64,000 nt of DNA from Shewanella salipaludis (GTDB lineage Bacteria > Pseudomonadota > Gammaproteobacteria > Enterobacterales > Shewanellaceae): assembly GCF_012911865.1 (NCBI RefSeq), contig NZ_JAAXYH010000005.1:62001-126000 (forward strand), written 5' to 3'. Positions 56,355-64,000 of this stretch are shown in pieces (position 1 is the first letter of the stretch; each line of letters opens with the position of its first letter). The notes under the pieces were generated by a model. That model did not search any database, had not been told where the DNA came from, and saw only the letters and a program-made list of their open reading frames with translations. Position numbers and translations under genes: made by a program.

Positions 56355-57596
56355 ATGGCATTTAACAAAGTATCAGTGATCGGCCTGGGTTATATCGGCT
56401 TACCTACGGCGGCGGTGCTAGCTTCTCGCGGGATCGATGTGATAGGCGTAGACGTGAACGAGGCTGCAGTAGCCACCATCAACTGCGGCGAAATCCATAT
56501 AGTCGAGCCGGATCTGGACATAGTAGTACGCAGCGCCGTGATGACGGGCAAGCTCAGGGCAGTGACCAAGCCGGAAGCGGCCGATGCCTTCATGGTAGCC
56601 GTACCTACTCCCTTCAAGGGCGACGAACATGCGCCGGATCTCAGCTATATAGAGGCGGCCGCCAAGGCGATAGCCCCTGTGTTGGAGAAGGGAAACCTGG
56701 TGATCCTGGAGAGTACCTCGCCCGTGGGCGCGACAGAGCAGATGGCGGCCTGGCTCGCCGAGGCTCGCCCGGATCTTAGCTTTCCCCAGCATAAAGGCGA
56801 TAATGCCGATATCAAAATAGCTCACTGCCCGGAACGGGTATTGCCCGGCTATGTGCTGCAGGAGCTGGTCAGCAACGATCGCGTCATAGGCGGCATGACC
56901 AAGGCCTGTAGCGCCAGAGCCGTAGAACTCTATAAAACCTTTGTGCGTGGTGAATGTATCATCACCAACGCCCGCACCGCCGAGATGGCGAAACTCACAG
57001 AGAACTCCTTCCGTGACGTCAACATCGCCTTCGCCAACGAATTGTCTATGATATGTGACAAGCTGAAGATCAACGTCTGGGAGCTTATCAAGCTGGCCAA
57101 TCGCCACCCCAGGGTCAGCATACTCAATCCCGGCCCGGGTGTCGGCGGCCACTGCATCGCGGTGGATCCCTGGTTTATCGTCAATTCCTGCCCGGATGAG
57201 GCAAAACTGATCCGTCAGGCCCGTGAAGTCAACGACTACAAGCCTCATTATGTTATCGAGCAGATAGCCCATGCCGCAGATCAATTCAAGAAACCGGTTA
57301 TCGCCTGCCTTGGCCTTGCCTTCAAGGCCGATATCGATGACCTGCGTGAGAGCCCTGCCTTGCAAATCGTCGAGCAATTGGTCATGGCCAATATCGGTGA
57401 GATCCTCGCCGTTGAGCCCAATGTGTTATCCTTGCCGCAGACGCTTGCCGACAAGGGAATCGAGTTGCTGAATATGGATGCCGCGCTGGAGCGGGCCAAT
57501 ATAGTGGTGGTGCTGGTGGATCACAAAGAATTCAAGGCCGCCGACAGCAAGCAATTCGCGACTAAGGTTGTAATCGATACACGTGGGGTGATATGA
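56355..57596 (+). CDS. wecC: UDP-N-acetyl-D-mannosamine dehydrogenase
   Basis: Oxidises UDP-ManNAc to UDP-ManNAcA with NAD. The 413-aa product has the Rossmann start VSVIGLGYIGLPTA, ILESTSPVG, CPERVLPG, and the catalytic Cys in GPGVGGHCIAVDPWF. I start at ATG 56355 with AGGG upstream; an open extension to 56331 lies outside the family. The end overlaps the next gene by 4 nt (ATGA). It is the last GC-rich gene before the AT-rich block. Confidence 0.95.
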   Translation: MAFNKVSVIGLGYIGLPTAAVLASRGIDVIGVDVNEAAVATINCGEIHIVEPDLDIVVRSAVMTGKLRAVTKPEAADAFMVAVPTPFKGDEHAPDLSYIEAAAKAIAPVLEKGNLVILESTSPVGATEQMAAWLAEARPDLSFPQHKGDNADIKIAHCPERVLPGYVLQELVSNDRVIGGMTKACSARAVELYKTFVRGECIITNARTAEMAKLTENSFRDVNIAFANELSMICDKLKINVWELIKLANRHPRVSILNPGPGVGGHCIAVDPWFIVNSCPDEAKLIRQAREVNDYKPHYVIEQIAHAADQFKKPVIACLGLAFKADIDDLRESPALQIVEQLVMANIGEILAVEPNVLSLPQTLADKGIELLNMDAALERANIVVVLVDHKEFKAADSKQFATKVVIDTRGVI

Positions 57597-58735
57597 AGAA
57601 TATATTTATATTTTTTACTTTGCTGTCTCTTCTTAATTTAGAATATTTATATTCAGTTCCAATGTGGAGCCGGTTAGCTGTTTTAATGGTTCTTTTTGTA
57701 GTTGCTTTGCCAACGAAGTATAAAAAAGTCATAACAGACAAAGATTGGATTTCGATTACGTTAGTTATTTTTTCATATACCATATATAGTTATTTTGTGA
57801 TGGATGAGGTTTATCACGCCTCTTATTTCTCAGCTTACTACTTATACATATCGCTAGCATATTTTATTGGTTTTTATAGTGATGATTTTGATTTTATTTC
57901 TTTAATGAAAAAGATATTTTTATTTTATACGTTAGGTACTGTCATTCTTTTATTTCCTGGCTTTGAATATTTTTCTCTAGAAAGTGGTAGTTATCGATTA
58001 AGAACAATGGTTGGTGGTCCTCCGGCCTCATCATTTATGTTTTTATTTTTTTCAGTAGTTTTTATCTCATTCAAGCATTTTAAATATGGATATCTATCAT
58101 TATTCTTGATGTTACTTACTGGTAATAGAATTGCAATGCTCGCTTCTATTATAATTTTGTTTATATTTTATTTCAATGATAAAACCTTGAGGAGGCAACT
58201 AAGTTTATTGACATTGATGTCGATTCCGTTGGTTTTATTTAACCTTACGGAATTATTAATTAAACTAAGATTTTTCGATTCGTATGGTGATACGAATATG
58301 GGGACTTTTGATGGGAGATTAGTTCATTGGAATTGGGCTTCTGAATATTTCTTTAATAGTGATTTTACTAAACAGATTTTAGGAAATGGTGTTAACTCAA
58401 CGAAAGAGATTTTTTTTACATTTCGAGAGTTTAATGGTGAAAAAACCGGTTCAGGAGCTATGCATAATGAATATATAAGAGTTATCTTTGAAAATGGAAT
58501 TTTAGGTTTCATAATGGTTTTTTATTTAATGAAGCGCGTTGTGTTTGGGGTTGAATCTAACATAAATAAGTTGACAATTATAGGGTTAGTGTTAAGTGTT
58601 ATGATCTGCTCAATGACTGACAATACATTTTATTCATTTTCTACGTATTTAGCTCTTACATTTTTTTCGATTGGATACTTAAAAAATAATGAAGGTTATA
58701 TTCCAGAAAAGAAAAATATAAAAATAAAATTTTAA
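57593..58735 (+). CDS. Wzy-like O-antigen / polysaccharide polymerase
   Basis: A 380-aa membrane protein of about ten hydrophobic helices, rich in Phe, Ile and Leu, with a large loop (about 220-310: LRFFDSYGDTNMGTFDGRLV, GNGVNSTKEIFFTFREF, SGAMHNEYIRVIFENG). The loop motif H-N-E-Y-I-R is typical of the O-antigen ligase / Wzy group. Very AT-rich compared with wecC. Starts with ATGA overlap. WaaL-like ligase is the alternative, but place in the cluster favours polymerase. The exact linkage cannot be told. Confidence 0.75.
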   Translation: MKNIFIFFTLLSLLNLEYLYSVPMWSRLAVLMVLFVVALPTKYKKVITDKDWISITLVIFSYTIYSYFVMDEVYHASYFSAYYLYISLAYFIGFYSDDFDFISLMKKIFLFYTLGTVILLFPGFEYFSLESGSYRLRTMVGGPPASSFMFLFFSVVFISFKHFKYGYLSLFLMLLTGNRIAMLASIIILFIFYFNDKTLRRQLSLLTLMSIPLVLFNLTELLIKLRFFDSYGDTNMGTFDGRLVHWNWASEYFFNSDFTKQILGNGVNSTKEIFFTFREFNGEKTGSGAMHNEYIRVIFENGILGFIMVFYLMKRVVFGVESNINKLTIIGLVLSVMICSMTDNTFYSFSTYLALTFFSIGYLKNNEGYIPEKKNIKIKF

Positions 58736-58754
58736 TTTAGGAGATATTTAAAAC

Positions 58755-60044
58755 ATGATGTTTTTATTTTCTATAATGGAGGTTTTTAATAAGTTAAGTG
58801 GGTTTGTTATTTTAAGTTTGTATTCCAGAATTTTAGGCGTTGAACTCTTTGGCGAGTTCACTGCTATCTTAGTTATATTTGGATATTTTGTGGAATTTTC
58901 ATATTTTTCATATCAACCTAAAAATCTTGCAGAAACTACCAGGCTTGGAAGTAAATATATTTATTCTGAAATTTTTCGCTTGAGAGTTAAACTGGTTTTT
59001 TTTATTTCATTGGTTTCAGCAATTATTTTTTATATTGCAAACAAAATTAACACGCAATTAAATTTAACTCCACTATTCATTGTGATATCTCTTTCATGTG
59101 TAAATTTTGATTATTTATTATATGGAAGCAATAATGCTAGTTATGTAATATTTTCTAGATTCGTTGGCCAAGTATTTCTTTTGTTAACTGTTTTTTGTAT
59201 GTATTATTTTGATTTCATAATGGTTGAAAACATTTTCCTTATTCAATTGTTGCATACCGCATTTTTAATGGGGCTGGTTATTTATTTCTGTCATTTAAAA
59301 AAAATGTTCTCATTTAGTAATATCATTTCGCTTGCAAAATATCGCATTAAACTTAGACTATATTTATTTGAGATTCAGAATCAGACTCCTATTTTTTTAT
59401 TTAAATTAATTGTATTGATTTTAGTTACTGTAGAGTTGCCCCTGTTAATGTATTTTGATAATAATACATATCAAGAGTTAGCTGTTGGCCACAGAATAAC
59501 ATTAATTTTACTCCCATTCTTACTGTTTTATTTAAACACAAACCTTGATAAAGTGAGTGAGAGTGAACTAAAAAAAATCGTTGTATTTTCATCGGTATTA
59601 TCATGTGGGTTAATACTGATATCTCCAATCATAGTATTGATGCTCTTTGGTAAAGATTACATGCTTAACTTACAAAGCTATAGTAATTATTACTATTTGA
59701 TAGTATTTCAGGTGTTTATTAATTACACCTTTTATATATCGATAAAATATGGCAATGAATCAAAAGGTTTCAAAATGATTGCTATAGCATTTTCTTGTTA
59801 TCTTGTTGTATTTTTTTCATATAACTATTGGCAAGATATAACTCAGCAATCGCTTGTCTTATTATGCACGTTTAAAGTTTTTTTAGTTGTTATGTTGTCA
59901 ATATATAGCAGCTTTCGCGAGAAAATACTGATTACAGTGATGATTTGTTGTCCGATTATTTTATCAGTGTTACTTGGTGAGTTTTATTATTTTGAATTTT
60001 CAGAAAACATGCTGAATTTTGTTATCAATGCAATAAGGTTATGA
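58755..60044 (+). CDS. Wzx-like oligosaccharide flippase
   Basis: A 429-aa integral membrane protein with about twelve hydrophobic helices spread over the length, typical of the polysaccharide transport (PST) / MOP group (start MFLFSIMEVFNKLSGFVILS, SRILGVELFGEFTAIL). It moves undecaprenyl-linked repeat units across the inner membrane. RBS TAGGAG, 12 bp before ATG. Very AT-rich. The glycosyltransferase gene starts 3 bp after its stop. Confidence 0.8.
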   Translation: MMFLFSIMEVFNKLSGFVILSLYSRILGVELFGEFTAILVIFGYFVEFSYFSYQPKNLAETTRLGSKYIYSEIFRLRVKLVFFISLVSAIIFYIANKINTQLNLTPLFIVISLSCVNFDYLLYGSNNASYVIFSRFVGQVFLLLTVFCMYYFDFIMVENIFLIQLLHTAFLMGLVIYFCHLKKMFSFSNIISLAKYRIKLRLYLFEIQNQTPIFLFKLIVLILVTVELPLLMYFDNNTYQELAVGHRITLILLPFLLFYLNTNLDKVSESELKKIVVFSSVLSCGLILISPIIVLMLFGKDYMLNLQSYSNYYYLIVFQVFINYTFYISIKYGNESKGFKMIAIAFSCYLVVFFSYNYWQDITQQSLVLLCTFKVFLVVMLSIYSSFREKILITVMICCPIILSVLLGEFYYFEFSENMLNFVINAIRL

Positions 60045-60047
60045 GTA

Positions 60048-61226
60048 ATGCATATTAATATATTGGCTAGGCCAGATCATTCTTTAAAATTATTTGAGCA
60101 GCTATTAAAAATTAAATCTGAAGATGATGTAATTAAACTCTATACATTTTATGCCTTAAGAAAAGGCTCTGTTGCTAATAATTTATTCCCAAAATTTAAA
60201 ACGGCTCCTGAACAAGCGATAGTTTTAATGTTTTTTACTTTTATTACACGTATCTCTAATATATTCCTTAGGAAAATTGGTGTCAATACGCGAGAAAATG
60301 AAATTAGAATGTTCAGAGCCTTTGCCCCAAAGGCAGAATTAGCAAAGGCAGATGTCTTACATTATTGGCCCTTTTATTGCGCTGGTATGGTTAAACAGTT
60401 GAAGGGAAATAAAAACATGAGAACTGTGGCTGAGTATTACGAGGCGGAGCCAAGTTTTGTAAATTCGATTTATGATGATGAGTATAAAAAGTTTGCTATT
60501 AAGACAGAGAAAAAAATTAACACTTTAATAGATCAAAATGCCTGCTTTGAATTTGAAGACAACTTTATTGTTGCATCTGAATTCACAAAAAAAACTTATG
60601 AGTTAAAATATCCTAATAAAAACTATTATGTTTGCAAATATGGTCCAGCAGGCTATCCTTTAGATAAAAATAGCGATTTTTTTGTCTCTAAAAAATGTGA
60701 GGTCTTTAATATTGTATTTGTTGGCCAGATATGTGTTGAGAAAGGAGTGCATTATCTTATCGAGGCGGTGAAGAATATTGATGTAAAACTTGATTTAGTT
60801 GGCCCTATTCGTAATGGGCAAGAAAAAATATTTTCAAAAATGATCAGTGAAAATAAAAATGTGAAACATTTAGGGCCAAAGCGGCATTCAGAAATTCTCG
60901 ATATTTTAAGGGGCTACGATCTATTTTGTTTGCCCTCGCTGGCTGACAACTATTCATTGGCTGTAGTAGAGGCGCTAAGTGTGAGAATTCCCGTAGTTGT
61001 CACTGAAAATTGTGGTAATGCTGAGGATGTAAAGAGATATAATTTGGGGTTGGTTGCAACAGTAAAAAATGCTGATTCATTAAAAGCCTGTATCATGGGA
61101 ATAAAAACGAATTTTGATTTTTCATTATTCAATGATGGCCTAGAAGAATTTTTTAGTTTAGAGAATCAATTGGTATATCCAAAAGCCGTGCTAGATGTTT
61201 ACAAAATGATAGCAGGGTCATATTAA
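60048..61226 (+). CDS. Glycosyltransferase (GT4-like)
   Basis: A 392-aa cytoplasmic glycosyltransferase. The C-terminal half shows the GT4 (GT-B) pattern: NIVFVGQICVEKGVHYLIEA, LGPKRHSEILDILRGYDLFC and LADNYSLAVVEALSVRIPVV, where the Glu of the E-x7-E type motif is seen in VVEALS. The N-terminal half is less conserved. Donor and acceptor unknown. The end overlaps the next gene by 1 nt (TAATG). Confidence 0.8.
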   Translation: MHINILARPDHSLKLFEQLLKIKSEDDVIKLYTFYALRKGSVANNLFPKFKTAPEQAIVLMFFTFITRISNIFLRKIGVNTRENEIRMFRAFAPKAELAKADVLHYWPFYCAGMVKQLKGNKNMRTVAEYYEAEPSFVNSIYDDEYKKFAIKTEKKINTLIDQNACFEFEDNFIVASEFTKKTYELKYPNKNYYVCKYGPAGYPLDKNSDFFVSKKCEVFNIVFVGQICVEKGVHYLIEAVKNIDVKLDLVGPIRNGQEKIFSKMISENKNVKHLGPKRHSEILDILRGYDLFCLPSLADNYSLAVVEALSVRIPVVVTENCGNAEDVKRYNLGLVATVKNADSLKACIMGIKTNFDFSLFNDGLEEFFSLENQLVYPKAVLDVYKMIAGSY

Positions 61227-62320
61227 TGGCAACAGTATTTATTACAAATATACCTGCACCATACCGTGAACAAGTTCACGAAATTACAAGTGAAAAATTA
61301 GACGGTAACTATCATGTCATTTATTGTTCTAGTATTGAAAAAAACAGAAAGTGGAAGTTTGAGTTTGGTAACTACACGAAGACCTTTCTTACTTGCAAGG
61401 TGATAAATTTCAGGGGACGTACAATTTATTTAGCTTCTGATATACGCCGTGTTTTAAATACTGTTAACCCTGAGGTGGTGATTATTGGTGGCTTTTCTTT
61501 GCCAATGATAATAGCTTATGTATGGGCTATTTTTAAGAATAGAAAAGTCATTTCTTTTTCTGATGCCAATATGGAATCAGAAAAAAATCTGAATGTTATA
61601 CATAAACTTGTGCGTAAATTTTTTTATGGAAAAAGTCATGCTTTTATTGGCGCTAGCCAGAAAACATTAAAATTATTTAGACGTTACGGCGCAAGAAAGG
61701 AACAGCTATTTCAAAGTCATTTGTGTGCAAATAATGTAATGTACTCTGGCGTTAGTGAAGCATACCGAGACCGAGACTTTGATATTATTTTATGTGGGCA
61801 GATGATTAAAGGTAAGATGTTTGATTTCTCACTTGATGTAATAAGTTTGCTGCAAAAGACACATGCAAATATTAAAATTAAATTGCTGGGTTCAGGGCCG
61901 CTCCAATCTCAAATCATTAAAAGGTTAGAGCAGATGCAGGTTAGTTATGATTACCCTGGCTTTGTAGAGCAAAACTTATTACCTCAACATTATGCGACAG
62001 CGAAGATTTTTTTCTTCCCATCAACCAGAGATGCCTGGGGTGTCGTTGCTAATGAAGCATGTGCAGCAGGTACGCCTGTGTTTACATGCCCTGTGGTTGG
62101 TGCTGCCGATGAATTGGTCCTTGATGGGCATAATGGTTATATTCTTGAAGCTAATGCACAAACTTGGGCCGACAATGCCAACAGATTACTTGAAAATGCA
62201 GAATTGTGGGAGAACCTGTCGGCTAATGCTATTAGATCTGTAACACCATACACATATTATAATGCAGCTTTAGGAATTATCGATGCAAGTAGATATGTAA
62301 GAGGTATCGATGAAAACTAA
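61226..62320 (+). CDS. Glycosyltransferase (GT4-like)
   Basis: A 364-aa GT-B fold protein. Motifs: FDIILCGQMIKGKMFDFS, IKIKLLGSGPLQSQI, YPGFVEQNLLPQHYATAKIF, and the family-typical PSTRDAWGVVANEACAAGTPV, where the Glu residue in NEAC matches the nucleotide-sugar-binding site. Overlaps the next gene by 11 nt. Donor unknown. Confidence 0.83.
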   Translation: MATVFITNIPAPYREQVHEITSEKLDGNYHVIYCSSIEKNRKWKFEFGNYTKTFLTCKVINFRGRTIYLASDIRRVLNTVNPEVVIIGGFSLPMIIAYVWAIFKNRKVISFSDANMESEKNLNVIHKLVRKFFYGKSHAFIGASQKTLKLFRRYGARKEQLFQSHLCANNVMYSGVSEAYRDRDFDIILCGQMIKGKMFDFSLDVISLLQKTHANIKIKLLGSGPLQSQIIKRLEQMQVSYDYPGFVEQNLLPQHYATAKIFFFPSTRDAWGVVANEACAAGTPVFTCPVVGAADELVLDGHNGYILEANAQTWADNANRLLENAELWENLSANAIRSVTPYTYYNAALGIIDASRYVRGIDEN

Positions 62321-63431
62321 AGTTTTATTTTTAATGCAGTTACCACCACCGGTTCATGGCGCTTCAATGATGAATTTATTTATCAAGAGTAGCAGCTTGA
62401 TAAATGAGCAATTTAATTGTGAGTTTATAGATATATCTCCTGAAAATACAGCTTCAGGTCTTGGTAAGTTCTCATTTGAAAAAGTTTTTAAAAGCTTTAA
62501 GATCGTATGTGAAGCATCAAAGGCTTATTTTAAATTTAAACCAAAATTAGTGTATGTTGCAATAAGTCCTCATGGATTAGCTTTTTACAAAGATGCGTTA
62601 TCAATTTCTGTTCTAAAATTAATGGGAGCAAAGTTTGTATACCATTTGCATGGTAAAGGTATTGAAAGTGAAAGTCGAACATTTATAAAGAAGATTATCT
62701 ACCGTTTGGTTTTTAAAGGAGCTGATGTTATACACTTATCTGAATGTTTACATTCGGATATTCGTGATGTACGTGATACGGATTGTGATATATATACTTT
62801 GGCTAATGGTGTACCAGATCACTATGATGTTCATGCTAATGTCTCGCGCCTACCTACATTCCTATATTTATCTAATTTCATTCCATCCAAAGGAGCACAT
62901 GTTTTTTTAGAGGCTATAAATAAATTGGATGATAAATACCGTGGATGTTTTAAAGTGTTGCTAGTCGGTAGTTTCAGAGATGATGATTATAAAGAAAAGT
63001 TGAAATTATCTATAGCCGAAAAGTTCCCCGAGTCAATTGAACTCGTTGGCCCTGCTTATGGTGACGACAAGGTTGAATTTCTTAATAATTCCGATGTATT
63101 TGTGTTGCCTACCAGTTATAAAAATGAATGTTTTCCTTTGTCTATATTGGAAGGTATGTGTCATTCGTTAGCAGTGGTGTCTACGTATGAAGGGGCAATA
63201 CCGAACATCATTGATGATGATAAAAATGGCAAATTATTTAATGTTGAAAATATCGATGTTTTATGTGAAATAATTCGCAATTATATAGATGATAAAGATT
63301 TATTATTAGAGCATAAGAGTGCTGCTCGTGAAAAATTTTTATCGGATTATGAAATATCTGTTTTCGAAAGCAATCTTTGTAAAATTTTGAATACAATTAC
63401 ACAAAAAAAACAAGAGCAAATCTTTTCATGA
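62310..63431 (+). CDS. Glycosyltransferase (GT4-like)
   Basis: A 373-aa protein that begins TKVLFLMQLPPPVHGASMMN, a start common to GT4 enzymes. C-terminal motifs: RLPTFLYLSNFIPSKGAHVF, FKVLLVGSFRDDDY, LPTSYKNECFPLSILEGMCH. Donor unknown. ATGA overlap with the dehydrogenase gene at the end, where GC-rich codon usage resumes. Confidence 0.83.
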   Translation: MKTKVLFLMQLPPPVHGASMMNLFIKSSSLINEQFNCEFIDISPENTASGLGKFSFEKVFKSFKIVCEASKAYFKFKPKLVYVAISPHGLAFYKDALSISVLKLMGAKFVYHLHGKGIESESRTFIKKIIYRLVFKGADVIHLSECLHSDIRDVRDTDCDIYTLANGVPDHYDVHANVSRLPTFLYLSNFIPSKGAHVFLEAINKLDDKYRGCFKVLLVGSFRDDDYKEKLKLSIAEKFPESIELVGPAYGDDKVEFLNNSDVFVLPTSYKNECFPLSILEGMCHSLAVVSTYEGAIPNIIDDDKNGKLFNVENIDVLCEIIRNYIDDKDLLLEHKSAAREKFLSDYEISVFESNLCKILNTITQKKQEQIFS

Positions 63432-64000
63432 AACAAGTAACACAAACCCTTAAGACTGGAATAGTCGAAGTCAATGATGTCCCTGTGCCCGCATTAACAG
63501 ACTCCTTCGTGTTGGTGTGCAATTCGGCTTCGGTTATCAGTGCCGGCACAGAGAAAACCAAGATAGATATGGGTAAGAAAAACCTGTTGCAAAAAGCCCA
63601 GGCAAGACCCGACTTGGTCAAGCAAGTCATTCAAAAGGTACGCACCGAGGGCTTGGTTAAAACTTTTCAAACCGTCAACTCTCGGCTTAATTCACCCTCT
63701 CCCCTTGGTTACAGCTGTGCGGGTCAGGTCGTTGCCGTCGGTGGTTTGGTGGAAGGTTTGCAACCGGGCGATCGCGTAGCTTGTGGTGGCGCCGACTATG
63801 CCAACCATGCCGAGTTCGTGGCTATTCCCAAAAACCTGGTGGTAAAGGTACCGGATAATGTCACCGATGAAGAGGCGGCCTTTACCACCGTTGGCTCCAT
63901 TGCCCTGCAGGGTGTGCGTCTGTCTGAACCTAAACTGGGCGAAACCTTTTTGGTGTTAGGCCTTGGGCTACTCGGCCAGATTGCGGTACAACTGCTGCGG
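63428..64000 (+). CDS. Zn-type alcohol dehydrogenase / oxidoreductase, N-terminal part
   Basis: The first 191 codons are in the window, the rest is cut off. The start MKQVTQTLKTGIVEVNDVPV, then GYSCAGQVVAVGGL, QPGDRVACGGADYANHAEF and the beginning of a Rossmann motif (FLVLGLGLLGQIAVQLL) mark a medium-chain dehydrogenase domain. In polysaccharide loci of this kind the domain is often fused to a Gfo/Idh/MocA oxidoreductase, so the full gene may encode a two-domain protein. GC-rich codons set it apart from the block before it. Confidence 0.8.
   Translation, partial: MKQVTQTLKTGIVEVNDVPVPALTDSFVLVCNSASVISAGTEKTKIDMGKKNLLQKAQARPDLVKQVIQKVRTEGLVKTFQTVNSRLNSPSPLGYSCAGQVVAVGGLVEGLQPGDRVACGGADYANHAEFVAIPKNLVVKVPDNVTDEEAAFTTVGSIALQGVRLSEPKLGETFLVLGLGLLGQIAVQLLR

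Larger units (their letters stand above)
57597..63431 (+). other. AT-rich polysaccharide block (probable horizontal transfer)
   Basis: From the end of wecC to the Zn-type dehydrogenase the composition changes sharply: codons end mainly in A or T and runs of T and A are common, against the GC-rich flanks. Five genes (polymerase, flippase and three glycosyltransferases), all plus strand, are packed tightly. Both boundaries coincide with gene boundaries. I see no insertion sequence or repeat at either edge. Confidence 0.8.

Overview
The window looks like chromosome of a Shewanella-type gammaproteobacterium. The evidence is the gene order rsgA < > orn - tRNA-Gly - nnr - tsaE - amiB - mutL - miaA - hfq - hflX - hflK - hflC, a petABC cytochrome bc1 operon directly followed by sspAB, and the order pabA ... 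argD ... crp ... prkB - yheU - yheT ... yheS. The sequence is GC-rich throughout, except for one sharply bounded AT-rich block near the right end. There is no rRNA, CRISPR array, insertion sequence or phage.

Layout. 1-11.6 kb: RNA turnover, tRNA-Gly genes and the conserved metabolite-repair, cell-wall, mismatch-repair, tRNA-modification, Hfq and HflXKC block. 11.6-15.7 kb: petABC and sspAB. 15.8-27.2 kb: pabA, a large S9 peptidase lipoprotein, small accessory genes, then argD/astC-astA-astD (arginine biosynthesis and catabolism) running towards crp. 27.4-36.5 kb: a Sel1-repeat protein, prkB-yheU-yheT, a two-gene periplasmic GMC dehydrogenase, yheS, yheV and a PagL-like lipid A deacylase.

36.5-43.6 kb is the most interesting accessory region. 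Eight minus-strand genes form a module related to E. coli yjfIJKL: a lipoprotein, a double DUF350 membrane protein, a membrane-fused spermidine-synthase-like enzyme, a DUF2170 protein, a PspA/IM30 protein, a DUF2491 protein, a small protein that reads as a tandem ribbon-helix-helix DNA binder, and a voltage-gated-type K+ channel. Three copies of a 13-bp palindrome, GACATAWTATGTC, occur only here. Two lie on the -35 elements of the two predicted promoters of the module, and the third lies near the start of one transcript. I propose a self-regulated envelope-stress and polyamine system with the small protein as candidate regulator.

43.6-53.2 kb: glnE, a lipoprotein, an amidohydrolase, zapE, then lapG and a LapD-like gene that lacks its EAL domain, beside a small secreted protein that carries a possible LapG cleavage motif. 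53.8-64 kb: a surface polysaccharide locus with galU, an ops/JUMPstart element (RfaH-type antitermination), wecB and wecC (UDP-ManNAcA synthesis), then an AT-rich block with a Wzy-like polymerase, a Wzx-like flippase and three glycosyltransferases. GC-rich sequence resumes with a Zn-type dehydrogenase cut by the window end.
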